Origin: Virgibacillus salexigens
GTDB lineage: Bacteria; Bacillota; Bacilli; Bacillales; Amphibacillaceae
Length of the DNA: 64,000 nucleotides
Assembly (NCBI RefSeq): GCF_014905415.1
Contig: NZ_BNEO01000001.1
Span: 1,550,001-1,614,000 of the forward strand
Direction: 5' to 3'
Both the position numbers and the translations under genes were made by a program. Below the pieces are notes generated by a model. That model worked only from the letters and a program-made list of their open reading frames with translations, did not search any database and had not been told where the DNA came from. Of the stretch, positions 7,886 to 16,531 are shown piece by piece. Every line of letters begins with the position of its first letter. The stretch's first letter is position 1.

Positions 7886-8995
7886 TTATTTACCGTTATA
7901 AGGTAACGGCTGCTGTTGAGTAATACAGTGGATGTTACCACCACCGACGGATATTTCCCGGGTGTTGATTGGAATTATTTTTCGATCTGGATACATTTCT
8001 TTAAACTTTTCAATCGCATAAACATCTTGAGGATCATCAAATGTTGGTAAAATCACTCCACCATTACATAAATAACAATTAATATATGTTGCTATAAAGG
8101 TTTTCTCGGATGTTCGTTCAAAACTGTGATTGGAAAAATCGATTTCTAGGCTTTCTGATTCACTCAAAGTCACTTGTTGGGGCAGGTGCAATTTATGAAT
8201 CTTCAACTTCCGCCCCTTGGCATCCGTAGCCTCTTGGAGTATCGTAATGGCTTCTTGAAGCACTGGATATTGTGGGTGATCTGGATCGTCTGTCCAACCA
8301 ATGGCAACTTCACCTGGTCGGACGAAAAACACCACTTCATCCACGTGGCCATCTGTTTCATCGCCGATTAAACCACCTTTTAACCAAATGACTTTCTCAA
8401 TACCTAAGTATTGGCGTAACTTTTCTTCGGTTTCTTCTTTTGTCAACTGCGGGTTTCGATTCGGATTTAGGAGACATTGTTCAGTCGTAATAAGTGTTCC
8501 TTGCCCATCTACGGTAATTGCTCCACCTTCTAGTATGAAGTCATTCGCATCATATCTATTGATTTGTTCAATTTCCAACACTTTTTGTTTTACAAGAAGG
8601 TCTTTATCCCATGGATAATAAAGACCTTCCTCTATACCGCCCCAGGCATTAAACCCCCAGTCTATGCCTCGAATGTTGCCCTTATCATTAGTAACAAACG
8701 TTGGTCCAATATCGCGCATCCAGGCATCATTAGATGATAGTTCCACTATACGGATATCGTCCGGTAAAAGTGCACGAGCATTTTCAAATTGTTCTGCCCC
8801 TACACACATTGTAACTTGCTCAAACATTGAGATTGCCTTAGCTACCTTACTATAAACTCTCTGAGCAGGTTTAGCTCCTGATCTCCAAGTGTCTGTTCTG
8901 GTCGGCCAAAGCATCCATGTACCTTTATGATTTTCAAATTCCCCAGGCATTCTATATCCGTCTTGTTTAGGTGTACTATATAGGTCAACTACCAT
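7886..8995 (-). CDS. aguA: Agmatine deiminase
   Basis: This enzyme converts agmatine to N-carbamoylputrescine plus ammonia. The 369-aa protein belongs to the guanidino-modifying (pentein) fold. Visible signatures are WMRDIGPTFV near residue 85 (substrate Asp), the EGGAI strand, GHVDEVVFF (catalytic His/Asp region) and the terminal SVGGGNIHC with catalytic Cys357. The ATG at 8995 is chosen because AAGGGGG lies 6 nt upstream of it; the frame extends 11 codons further but without a ribosome site. A sigma-54 promoter and an activator-type element lie upstream (9033-9047, 9133-9154), shared with the divergent carbamoylase operon. The product would be a substrate for an N-carbamoyl amidohydrolase, which is what that operon encodes first. 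Confidence 0.93.
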   Translation of the reverse strand: MVVDLYSTPKQDGYRMPGEFENHKGTWMLWPTRTDTWRSGAKPAQRVYSKVAKAISMFEQVTMCVGAEQFENARALLPDDIRIVELSSNDAWMRDIGPTFVTNDKGNIRGIDWGFNAWGGIEEGLYYPWDKDLLVKQKVLEIEQINRYDANDFILEGGAITVDGQGTLITTEQCLLNPNRNPQLTKEETEEKLRQYLGIEKVIWLKGGLIGDETDGHVDEVVFFVRPGEVAIGWTDDPDHPQYPVLQEAITILQEATDAKGRKLKIHKLHLPQQVTLSESESLEIDFSNHSFERTSEKTFIATYINCYLCNGGVILPTFDDPQDVYAIEKFKEMYPDRKIIPINTREISVGGGNIHCITQQQPLPYNGK

Positions 8996-9032
8996 GTCCA
9001 TCCCCCTTAAAATAAGTATCTTTAACATCTAT

Positions 9033-9047
9033 GCAAATTTAATGCCA
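9033..9047 (-). promoter_or_regulatory. Sigma-54 promoter of aguA
   Basis: On the minus strand TGGCAT-taaat-TTGCAT has the invariant GG (9045-9046) and GC (9033-9034) separated by exactly 10 nt. The predicted start is near 9021, giving a leader of about 26 nt to the aguA ATG. Confidence 0.8.
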
Positions 9048-9132
9048 TTTTCAATGCCTTCCAATTGATTTAGATTGTTATCCTTATCAGCATCCTTTCT
9101 ATTTGAAAATAATCGTTATAGACTTAATTATA

Positions 9133-9154
9133 GGATTGAGTTAATTTCGGTTCA
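9133..9154 (-). promoter_or_regulatory. Putative activator-binding element (UAS) for aguA
   Basis: The minus strand begins TGAACCGAAATT. The 22-nt element matches 18 of 22 positions of the one at 10592-10613, and all differences are transitions. Its inner end is 95 nt upstream of the -24 GG of the aguA promoter; the other copy is 97 nt from its own. It is probably the binding site of the activator encoded at 9182-10570. Confidence 0.65.
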
Positions 9155-9181
9155 CTCCGTTAGGAACGGGAGAAGCTTATA

Positions 9182-10570
9182 TTAAATGTTGTATTTTTTT
9201 AATCTTCGCATGAAAGAAGATTGGGTTATTCCTAGAGATTGAGCAGCTTTCCTTGTTGATTGGTGCTCCATTTGTGCTTCCTGAATGACTTTCTTTTCAA
9301 TTTGACCTAAAAAACTGGGGAGGCTTTGCCCATTTAAACTAAAAGCAGGTTTTTTCTTATGGTGAAATTCCTCCAGCACTTCTTCTGATAGGTCTGTTTT
9401 TTCAATAGTAGTTGATTTTGCGGTAACTACTAATCTTTCTACCATGTTTTCCAACTCACGAATATTGCCTGGCCAACTGTAATTTTTTAGGTATGATAAC
9501 AAGTCTTTGCTCAGGTTAGATGTTGTTTTATACTTGGTTTTAAACAAGTCAAAGTAATGGTAAACCAGAGGAAGGATATCATCTTTCCGTTCTCTTAACG
9601 CTGGAATATGGATCGAAACAACATTAAGTCGATAATATAAATCCTCTCGAAATTGTTTATCCTCTACCATTTTTAAAAGGTTTTGGTTGGTGGCAGTTAT
9701 AATTCGCACATCTACCTTCTTCAGATCTGTTGAACCAATTGGAATAAATGATTTATTTTGTAATAGTTGAAGCAGCTTTGGTTGTAGCGCCAATGGCAGT
9801 TCTGCAATTTCATCGAGAAAAAGAGTTCCCCCATTTGCCTTCTCTACCAAACCAACTTTTCCCCCACTATTTGCGCCTGTAAATGCCCCCTTCTTATAAC
9901 CAAATAACTCCGATTCCAGCAATGTTTCTGGTATTGCTCCACAATTGATTTCTACAAACGGCTTGTCAGGTCGGTTACTTCTTTTATGAATTTCCTCAGC
10001 TATCATGCTCTTTCCGACACCTGTCTCCCCATTTAGGAGAATGGTTGCATCGACTTTGGATACCCTGCTTATTAAATCCAACATTTCCTCATGCTTCTTA
10101 CTTTTTCCGATGACTACTTGCTTTTTATTTACTTCGTTTTGTTTTTCCTTCATTAATTGTAATTCTTCCCAATATTTTTGCAAAAGTGTTTCTGCTTTTT
10201 CTAATTTAAATGAAGCTCTCACTGTTTCTGTGATGTCTTTAACCTGTACTAGGATATATTTCGTATTATCGGTTTTGATGTTGACTAAATATCCAGTTGC
10301 TAAATATTGCCGCCCTTTCGAGGTTTGAACCTTTGTGACGGTCTCTTTTTTTTCTAAGACAATTTTTGTGACAGATGGCGTAAATAGTCCGTTATTTTCC
10401 AACTCCTTCACATTTCTGCCTATCACCTGAGAGCGCGGCGCCCCCATTTGTTTCGTACTTGTATCATTAATCCATAGTGCAACCCCATTGCAGTCAGCAA
10501 TAAAGATGCCATCCTTTAAATGGTTAAAAATATGATGAAAGTGACTATCTTCAAAAAATTTTTTGTCCAT
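9182..10570 (-). CDS. PAS-domain sigma-54-dependent transcriptional activator (RocR-like)
   Basis: This 462-aa enhancer-binding protein has an N-terminal PAS domain (about residues 10-115), a short coiled linker (115-150), and an AAA+ domain with Walker A GETGVGKS near 180 and the sigma-54 contact motif GAFTGA near 230. It also has Walker B GGTLFLDEIAEL, an arginine-finger region LRERKDD, and a C-terminal Fis-type helix-turn-helix (STRKAAQSLGITQSSFMRRLKK). It activates sigma-54 (SigL) polymerase in response to an unknown ligand. Its gene lies between two sigma-54 promoters, aguA downstream and the carbamoylase operon divergent. One of the shared upstream elements is 22 bp before its own start codon, so it may also control itself. 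RocR-type activators are known regulators of arginine catabolism in Bacillus. Confidence 0.93.
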   Translation of the reverse strand: MDKKFFEDSHFHHIFNHLKDGIFIADCNGVALWINDTSTKQMGAPRSQVIGRNVKELENNGLFTPSVTKIVLEKKETVTKVQTSKGRQYLATGYLVNIKTDNTKYILVQVKDITETVRASFKLEKAETLLQKYWEELQLMKEKQNEVNKKQVVIGKSKKHEEMLDLISRVSKVDATILLNGETGVGKSMIAEEIHKRSNRPDKPFVEINCGAIPETLLESELFGYKKGAFTGANSGGKVGLVEKANGGTLFLDEIAELPLALQPKLLQLLQNKSFIPIGSTDLKKVDVRIITATNQNLLKMVEDKQFREDLYYRLNVVSIHIPALRERKDDILPLVYHYFDLFKTKYKTTSNLSKDLLSYLKNYSWPGNIRELENMVERLVVTAKSTTIEKTDLSEEVLEEFHHKKKPAFSLNGQSLPSFLGQIEKKVIQEAQMEHQSTRKAAQSLGITQSSFMRRLKKYNI

Positions 10571-10591
10571 ATCCCTCTCCCCTTTATAGGA

Positions 10592-10613
10592 TGAACCGAA
10601 ATTGATTCGATTC
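10592..10613 (+). promoter_or_regulatory. Putative activator-binding element (UAS) for the carbamoylase operon
   Basis: The element starts TGAACCGAAATT and has the same orientation relative to its promoter as the copy before aguA. Its inner part is 97 nt from the -24 GG of the operon promoter. It also lies just upstream of the divergent activator gene. Confidence 0.65.
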
Positions 10614-10700
10614 GATCCAAAATCAACTCGAATTTAAACTATATCGTATCAATTCTCAAACTAAAAATCTAATTTCTCATGTTTTTTGCAATTTTATTTT

Positions 10701-10716
10701 TGGCATGAAAATTGCA
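10701..10716 (+). promoter_or_regulatory. Sigma-54 promoter of the carbamoylase-aminotransferase-ALDH operon
   Basis: TGGCAT-gaaaa-TTGCAT has GG at 10702-10703 and GC at 10714-10715 with 10 nt between. The predicted start near 10726 makes a very short leader that begins almost at the ribosome site AGGAGG (10729-10734). Confidence 0.82.
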
Positions 10717-10740
10717 TGATTAATAATGAGGAGGTAAGAT

Positions 10741-11979
10741 ATGGAGTCATTGATGTTGAGAATTAATAGAAATCGTTTACTAGAAACAATAAAAGTAAGC
10801 TCCTCAATTGGTGCTACTAAGAATGGAGGGTTAAATCGGCTTGCCCTAACAAAAGAAGATCAAGCGATGCGTAATAAATATGTTACATGGCTGCGCCAAG
10901 AAGATTTGCAAGTGAGATATGACGATTTCGGCAATATTTATGGAAGAAGAGAAGGTAAAATCCATGATGGCCCCGCTGTAGCTGTTGGCTCTCATCTAGA
11001 TACACAGCCTTGCGGAGGGCGTTTTGATGGAGTTTTAGGTGTTTTAACAGCGTTGGAGGTGATCAGGGTATTAAATGAGCATAATATTGAAACCGATTAC
11101 CCAATAGAAATTATCAATTTCACTAATGAAGAGGGCGCAAGGTTTGAGCCTCCTATGCTTGGTTCTGGAGGATTAACCGAAAGCTTAGCAAAGGAATTCA
11201 TCTACAATATTAAGGATGACGATAATGTATCCTTTGAAAAAGCGCTGATAGACAGTGGGTACTTAGGAATAGAGAAAAATCGAATAAAAAATATAAAAAA
11301 TTTTATAGAACTTCATATTGAACAAGGACCAATTCTCGATAATCAAAATAAGTCGATAGGTATTGTTCAAGGTATTCAGGGGATGAGCTGGCTAAATGTA
11401 TCCGTTACAGGTGAAACAAATCACGCCGGACCTACACCTATGAGTAACCGAAGAGACGCGCTTGTTCCTTCCTCCAAAATGATTACAAAAGTAAACGAGT
11501 TAACGAAAGAAATGGAAGGATTAAAAACAACAATTGGTAAATTGCATGTCAAACCTAATGTTACAAATGTAATACCAGGCGAAGTCGAATTTATGATCGA
11601 TATTCGTCATGAAGATGATGAAATAAGATCCTATGCTATTGAAAGGTTGAAGGAACAGCTAAGTACCATTGCTTTAATGAATAATGTCGAGGTAACGATT
11701 ACTACAGACTGGCACTCGGATGCCGTTAGATTTTCTTCAACTGTAACCGAAGCTATTAATGAGGCAGCCCAAAAATGGGGGTATTCCTCTTTAAAACTAT
11801 TCAGTGGTCCAGGTCATGACGCTAAGTATATGACCCGATTAGCTAATAGCGGCATGATTTTTCTGCCTAGTATTCACGGGATCAGTCATAATGAGCAAGA
11901 ACTTACTTTAGGTGATGATATAGAAAAAGGCGCAAATACCCTTCTGTATGTTATACAAAAACTAGCTAACACGGTGTAA
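10741..11979 (+). CDS. M20-family N-carbamoyl amidohydrolase (HyuC/AllC/beta-ureidopropionase type)
   Basis: This 412-aa Zn-dependent amidase of the hydantoinase/carbamoylase family hydrolyses N-carbamoyl groups to the free amine, CO2 and ammonia. Metal ligands are visible in order: SHLDT near residue 84, GRFDGVLG near 95, FTNEEGARFE near 130, ELHIEQGP near 195, and GISHNEQE near the C-terminus. The dimerisation domain carries the family's NHAGPTPM. It is the first gene behind the sigma-54 promoter, with AGGAGG 6 nt before the ATG. Known family substrates are N-carbamoyl amino acids, beta-ureidopropionate and allantoate. Co-regulation with aguA suggests N-carbamoylputrescine as an alternative; this is inference. 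Confidence 0.88.
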   Translation: MESLMLRINRNRLLETIKVSSSIGATKNGGLNRLALTKEDQAMRNKYVTWLRQEDLQVRYDDFGNIYGRREGKIHDGPAVAVGSHLDTQPCGGRFDGVLGVLTALEVIRVLNEHNIETDYPIEIINFTNEEGARFEPPMLGSGGLTESLAKEFIYNIKDDDNVSFEKALIDSGYLGIEKNRIKNIKNFIELHIEQGPILDNQNKSIGIVQGIQGMSWLNVSVTGETNHAGPTPMSNRRDALVPSSKMITKVNELTKEMEGLKTTIGKLHVKPNVTNVIPGEVEFMIDIRHEDDEIRSYAIERLKEQLSTIALMNNVEVTITTDWHSDAVRFSSTVTEAINEAAQKWGYSSLKLFSGPGHDAKYMTRLANSGMIFLPSIHGISHNEQELTLGDDIEKGANTLLYVIQKLANTV

Positions 11980-12005
11980 ATTTATCTTTATTAAGGAGTG
12001 GTTAT

Positions 12006-13406
12006 ATGAGTAAAAGCAAACTAGCCCAACATTCAAATCCTGAAAAATTAGCAAGTGAATTATCAATCTTAGATCGGAAGCATCTTCTGCATCCATCTAC
12101 GAATCCTAAGGCACAGGTTCAACATGGTCCAAAACTTATTTTTTCTGGAGGTAAAGGTATTCATCTTCATGATATGAAAGGCAACACTTATATCGACGGA
12201 GTGTCGATGTTGTGGAATGTTAACTTAGGTCATGGACAAAAAGAATTGGCAGATGCTTCTTATCAACAAATGACCAATATTGCTTACGCTTCTACTTTCT
12301 ATGGTTATGCCAATGAGCCAACTGTCCGTTTAGCTGAAAAGATAGCAGCTTTAGCACCAGGAGACCTAAATACAATATTTTTTACTTCTGGTGGTTCAGA
12401 ATCCAATGATACGGCATTCAAACTATCCAGATTTTACTGGCAATTACGGGGCTATACGGAAAAAAGAAAGATTATCTCTTTAAGAAGAGGCTACCATGGT
12501 GTAACCGTTGCAGCACAAAGAGCAACAGGAATCGATGCTTACCGCAACTTTTCCGGGTCCATCGATCCGGATATCGATAATGCCAAAGCCCATCTTACTG
12601 AATGTGAGCTTGGTGCCAAAGATCATCCTGAGTATGAAGGAAGTATTAGAAGCATCATTGAAAAGGAAGGTAAAGATAGGATCGCTGCTGTCATTGTCGA
12701 GCCTATTCAAGGTGCTGGAGGAGTCCATATCCCTCCTGAAGGATATCTCAAAGCGGTAAGAAAACTCTGTGATGAATTTGATATTCATCTCATCGCTGAT
12801 GAAGTTATCTGTGGATTTGGACGAACTGGAAAAATGTTTGGTGTTGATCACTGGGAGATTGTTCCTGATTTTATGTCAATTGCAAAAGGAATAACTAGCG
12901 GATATGCCCAACTAGGCGGTGTAATCATGAAAGAACACATCCGCGATACGATTACCGAGTATGACGACATGTTAGCACACGGATTCACATACAGCGGACA
13001 CCCAACAGCTTGTGCCGTTGGATTAAAAAATATTGAAATTATAGAACGTGATGGTCTTGTTAGTAATGCAAGTCTAATGGGGCAAGAGCTTGAGAAAGGA
13101 CTTCACTATCTGGAGGATAAGTATCATTTTGTAACAAATGGAAGAACCAAAGGCTTATTAGCTGGGTTTGATTTAATGGAGGATCCAAAAGCTGATATTC
13201 CCTTTGATGGTTCTGTAAAAGCAGCTACTACGCTTGTAGAAAATTGCTATGAAAGAGGGCTGTTAATTAGACCATTTGATTTTGAACCAGGAATGAATAT
13301 TGTAGCTATTGCTCCTCCTCTGATCGTCAATAAAAATGATGTAGAGAAGATCATCCAAATTTTGGACGACGCATTAACTGCTTTCTCACAAAAACTTAAA
13401 AACTAG
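12006..13406 (+). CDS. Class III omega-aminotransferase (polyamine/beta-alanine:pyruvate type)
   Basis: This 466-aa PLP enzyme is of fold type I, class III. Visible features are FFTSGGSESNDTAFK near residue 123 (PLP phosphate site), SLRRGYHGVT near 160, the VEPIQGAGG strand, the ADEVICGFGRTG motif with the cofactor Asp near 260, and SIAKGITSGY with the Schiff-base Lys near 296. Overall it resembles SpuC-like polyamine:pyruvate and taurine/beta-alanine aminotransferases. It lies 26 bp after the carbamoylase gene. In the inferred pathway it would convert putrescine to 4-aminobutanal; beta-alanine to malonate semialdehyde is an alternative. Confidence 0.88.
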   Translation: MSKSKLAQHSNPEKLASELSILDRKHLLHPSTNPKAQVQHGPKLIFSGGKGIHLHDMKGNTYIDGVSMLWNVNLGHGQKELADASYQQMTNIAYASTFYGYANEPTVRLAEKIAALAPGDLNTIFFTSGGSESNDTAFKLSRFYWQLRGYTEKRKIISLRRGYHGVTVAAQRATGIDAYRNFSGSIDPDIDNAKAHLTECELGAKDHPEYEGSIRSIIEKEGKDRIAAVIVEPIQGAGGVHIPPEGYLKAVRKLCDEFDIHLIADEVICGFGRTGKMFGVDHWEIVPDFMSIAKGITSGYAQLGGVIMKEHIRDTITEYDDMLAHGFTYSGHPTACAVGLKNIEIIERDGLVSNASLMGQELEKGLHYLEDKYHFVTNGRTKGLLAGFDLMEDPKADIPFDGSVKAATTLVENCYERGLLIRPFDFEPGMNIVAIAPPLIVNKNDVEKIIQILDDALTAFSQKLKN

Positions 13407-13442
13407 GCATACTCTAATCTTTGGTAAACAGGAGGTCTACTT

Positions 13443-14924
13443 GTGATTAAACATGAATTAGAATTGCACCCAAAAGTAACAGCATTTTTAAACGAACCGA
13501 AAAGATTATTTATCAATGGGGAATGGCATGAATCCATAGACGGCAATTTGTTTGAAACGATTAATCCAGCAACAGGAGAAGTATTAGCAACTGTTCATGA
13601 AGCTGGCGAACTCGATGTTAATATGGCTGTTCATGCCGCGTCTACAGCCTTTGAAGAAGGGGATTGGCCGGCAATTAGTTCTTATGAAAGATCGAAATTA
13701 ATGCATCGATTAGCTGATTTGATGGAACACGATTTTGAGGTTCTAGCACAGATAGATAGTTTAGACAATGGGAAATCGATCAAAGAAATGACCCAAAGTG
13801 ATTTACCCAATGCTATTGAACAGCTTCGATATTATGCTGGCTGGACGACTAAAATGACTGGACAAACGATTCCTATTTCACAATCATATTTTAATTATAC
13901 GCACCATGAGCCTGTAGGTGTGGTTGGCCAAATAATACCTTGGAATTTCCCTATTATGATGGCTTTATGGAAAATAGCCCCGGCTCTAGCAACAGGGTGT
14001 ACGATTATATTGAAGCCTGCGGAGCAAACCCCGTTGTCCGCTTTGTACTTGGCTAAGCTGATTGAAGAAGCCGGGTTCCCTAAAGGCGTCATAAATATTA
14101 TTAATGGCTTTGGCAAAACGGCTGGCGAAGCACTTGTGAAACATCCGAAGGTAAATAAAATTGCTTTCACAGGCTCTACCCCCGTCGGCCAATCTATCAT
14201 GAAGGAAGCTGCTAATACGTTAAAACGGGTTACATTGGAACTCGGTGGAAAATCACCAAATATCATTTTGCCTGATGCAGATCTGAATAAAGCAATACCA
14301 GGTGTATTTAGCGGAATTATGGCTAATCAGGGGCAAATATGTTGTGCAGGATCTAGAGTGTTTATACCAGACCATCTTTACGATGAGGTTGTTAATAAGT
14401 TAGTAGATTATGCTCATAACGTTAAGCTAGGTCATGGCTTAGACGAAAATACAGCCATGGGGCCACTAGTATCCGCCAGGCAGCAAGAAGTAGTTATTTC
14501 TTATATAAATAAAGGTGTTGAGGAAGGGGCGAATCTGTTAACTGGTGGAGAAAAGTCAGAAAAAGGATACTTTGTTACACCAACCGTGTTTTCAGATGTA
14601 GAAGATCATATGACCATAGCAAAAGAAGAAATATTTGGACCTGTTGTTGTAGCGATGCCGTATAGTACAGTTGATGAGGCAATTGAACGTGCCAATTGTA
14701 GTTCTTATGGTTTGGCAGCAGGTCTCTGGACGGAAGATTTAAGAAATGCACACAAGTTATCTAGGAAGTTAAAGGCTGGAACGGTATGGGTGAATTGCTA
14801 CAATCTCACAAATGCTGCTGCGCCTTTTGGAGGTTATAAGGAATCCGGTATCGGTCGTGAAATGGGATCCTATGCATTAGATAATTATACAGAGGTTAAG
14901 AGCGTATGGATTAACTTGGAGTAA
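13443..14924 (+). CDS. NAD(P)-dependent aldehyde dehydrogenase
   Basis: This 493-aa member of the aldehyde dehydrogenase superfamily has the N-terminal INPATGEVLATV, PWNFPIMMALWK near residue 162, the cofactor loop FTGSTPVGQ, catalytic Glu in LELGGKSP near 265, catalytic Cys in GQICCAGSR near 299, and EEIFGPV near 397. GTG at 13443 is used behind GGAGGT with a 6-nt gap. It follows the aminotransferase by 36 bp and would oxidise the aldehyde that enzyme makes, giving GABA if the substrate is putrescine. It is followed by a long imperfect hairpin. Confidence 0.9.
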   Translation: MIKHELELHPKVTAFLNEPKRLFINGEWHESIDGNLFETINPATGEVLATVHEAGELDVNMAVHAASTAFEEGDWPAISSYERSKLMHRLADLMEHDFEVLAQIDSLDNGKSIKEMTQSDLPNAIEQLRYYAGWTTKMTGQTIPISQSYFNYTHHEPVGVVGQIIPWNFPIMMALWKIAPALATGCTIILKPAEQTPLSALYLAKLIEEAGFPKGVINIINGFGKTAGEALVKHPKVNKIAFTGSTPVGQSIMKEAANTLKRVTLELGGKSPNIILPDADLNKAIPGVFSGIMANQGQICCAGSRVFIPDHLYDEVVNKLVDYAHNVKLGHGLDENTAMGPLVSARQQEVVISYINKGVEEGANLLTGGEKSEKGYFVTPTVFSDVEDHMTIAKEEIFGPVVVAMPYSTVDEAIERANCSSYGLAAGLWTEDLRNAHKLSRKLKAGTVWVNCYNLTNAAAPFGGYKESGIGREMGSYALDNYTEVKSVWINLE

Positions 14925-14930
14925 AAACCC

Positions 14931-14976
14931 CTTACCTGACAATTCTCTATTGTTATTTATAGAGGTTGTTAGGTAA
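14931..14976 (+). terminator. Imperfect hairpin after the aldehyde dehydrogenase
   Basis: An inverted repeat of about 19 bp (CTTACCTGACAATTCTCTAT against ATAGAGGTTGTTAGGTAAG) has a 7-nt loop but no T tract. It may attenuate read-through into the permease gene or act as an RNA 3' end. The remaining gap to 15141 shows no clear promoter. Confidence 0.5.
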
Positions 14977-15141
14977 GTCCTTAAGATAGAAATGGTTTTG
15001 GTTCAGTTTTCATCAAGATACTACTCTATGCCGGAATCAGATTGTAGCAATGATTAAGCAGCTAATGGATGTCTTTTATATCATTTGTTGTTCATCACTT
15101 TCTGAATGTCCGTACATTTATATTTGTGAAAGGGTGGGGGA

Positions 15142-16500
15142 ATGGGAGAAAAAAGTACCGCGGACCTAAAGCGAGTATTATCCTTTAGACATGTAGTTTT
15201 TTTTGGATTAGCTTTTATGGCGCCTAGTACAGTATTTGGAACGTATGGTGTTGCTGCCTTTCAAAGCGATGGAATGATAGCTACAGGGTATATTATAGCG
15301 CTATTTGTAATGCTATTCACTGCATATAGTTACGCACAATTAGTAAAGGCATATCCCTCTGCTGGAGCTGCCTATACATTTACAAAAAAAGCCATTCATC
15401 CCCATTTAGGTTTTTTAGTTGGTTGGGCTATTTTGTTAGATTATATGTTAAGTCCGATGATAAGCTCCTTACTTTTAGGAATAGCTTTAAAAGCATTTTT
15501 TCCTAGTATCCCAATGTTTGTTTGGATCATTCTTTTCGTAATCATTTTCACGGCAGTTAATATTCTTGGTATCAAATTTGCGGCAAATTTCAATACGTAT
15601 GTGTTTCTTATATCTCTGTTGGTGTTTGTTCTCTTTGTGGTTTTCGCTTTACATTATTTACTTAAAGGTGAAGGAGCAGGAACAGCTTTCTCCATTTTGC
15701 CTTTTTATGATCAGGAAGTTCCATTGTCGGGTTTGATTGGAGTAATTCCGATCCTTTGTTTCACCTATTTAGGATTTGATGCAGTTACAGCTTTATCAGA
15801 AGAAACAAAGAATCCTACAAAGACAATCCCAAAGGCTATTTTCATTATTCCAATAGTCGGCAGCATTCTCTATGTTATCGTCACCTATTTACTGCAGTTG
15901 GTATATCCAAATATAAGTTCGTTTACGGACCCGCAGTCTGTTCAGTACGAAATCGCCTACTTAATAGGTGGCATCTTTTTTAAAACGTTTTTTGTAGTCA
16001 CGGGAATTATTCCAAGTCTAACCTCTGCAATTGCATCCAGCTCCAGCGCTTCTCGAATTATGTACGCGATGGGGAGAGAAAACATTTTGCCTAAGAAAAT
16101 TTTTGGTTATATCTCGCCAAAATTCCATACGCCAGTCTATAATATTTTGATTGTTGCCTTCGTTGCACTATCATCTTTGTTGTTTAACTTAACTACTGCG
16201 ACATCACTTATTAACTTTGGCGCTTTTTTCACGTTTATTTTCGTTAATATCTCTGTAATCAGCCATTATTTTATTAAGAAAAGAAACCGCTCATTTAAAG
16301 GGACAATAAAATATCTGATCATTCCGTCAATTGGGGCTGTCTTTATTTTGTGTTTATGGCTGAATTTAGGGTGGTATTCTTTTTTCTTAGGCGGACTTTG
16401 GCTAGTTGTGGGATTTATATATCTTTTAAAACAAATAAAAGAATCGAAACAATCTACTTCCGATATCTTTTTAGATAATGAATACGAGTCTAACCATTAA
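15142..16500 (+). CDS. APC-superfamily amine/amino-acid permease, PuuP-like
   Basis: This 452-aa transporter has about 12 transmembrane segments. It shows family features of putrescine importer PuuP: TVFGTYGVAAF near residue 30, the YPSAGAAYTFTKKAIHPHLGFLVGW stretch (TM3 region), YLGFDAVTALSEETKNP near 210, GRENILPKKIFGYI near 310 and TATSLINFGAFFTF near 350. It therefore probably imports putrescine, agmatine or a related cation in symport. It lies 217 bp after the dehydrogenase gene; no second sigma-54 promoter is visible there. It is a paralogue of the permease at 18337. Confidence 0.85.
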   Translation: MGEKSTADLKRVLSFRHVVFFGLAFMAPSTVFGTYGVAAFQSDGMIATGYIIALFVMLFTAYSYAQLVKAYPSAGAAYTFTKKAIHPHLGFLVGWAILLDYMLSPMISSLLLGIALKAFFPSIPMFVWIILFVIIFTAVNILGIKFAANFNTYVFLISLLVFVLFVVFALHYLLKGEGAGTAFSILPFYDQEVPLSGLIGVIPILCFTYLGFDAVTALSEETKNPTKTIPKAIFIIPIVGSILYVIVTYLLQLVYPNISSFTDPQSVQYEIAYLIGGIFFKTFFVVTGIIPSLTSAIASSSSASRIMYAMGRENILPKKIFGYISPKFHTPVYNILIVAFVALSSLLFNLTTATSLINFGAFFTFIFVNISVISHYFIKKRNRSFKGTIKYLIIPSIGAVFILCLWLNLGWYSFFLGGLWLVVGFIYLLKQIKESKQSTSDIFLDNEYESNH

Positions 16501-16531
16501 TAAACTATAGATGAAATTGGAGGAATTAGTT

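Noticed and set aside
12480-12851. 123-codon frame antisense to the aminotransferase
   Set aside because: It is a shadow of a well-supported gene, with no ribosome site or recognisable motif; the same holds for other antisense frames such as 13895-14266, 34432-34785 and 60465-60812.
14991-15002. Partial match to the activator element (TGAACCAAAACC, minus strand) before the first permease gene
   Set aside because: The match is only 9 of 12, the orientation is wrong for the permease, and no GG-N10-GC promoter lies at the expected distance.
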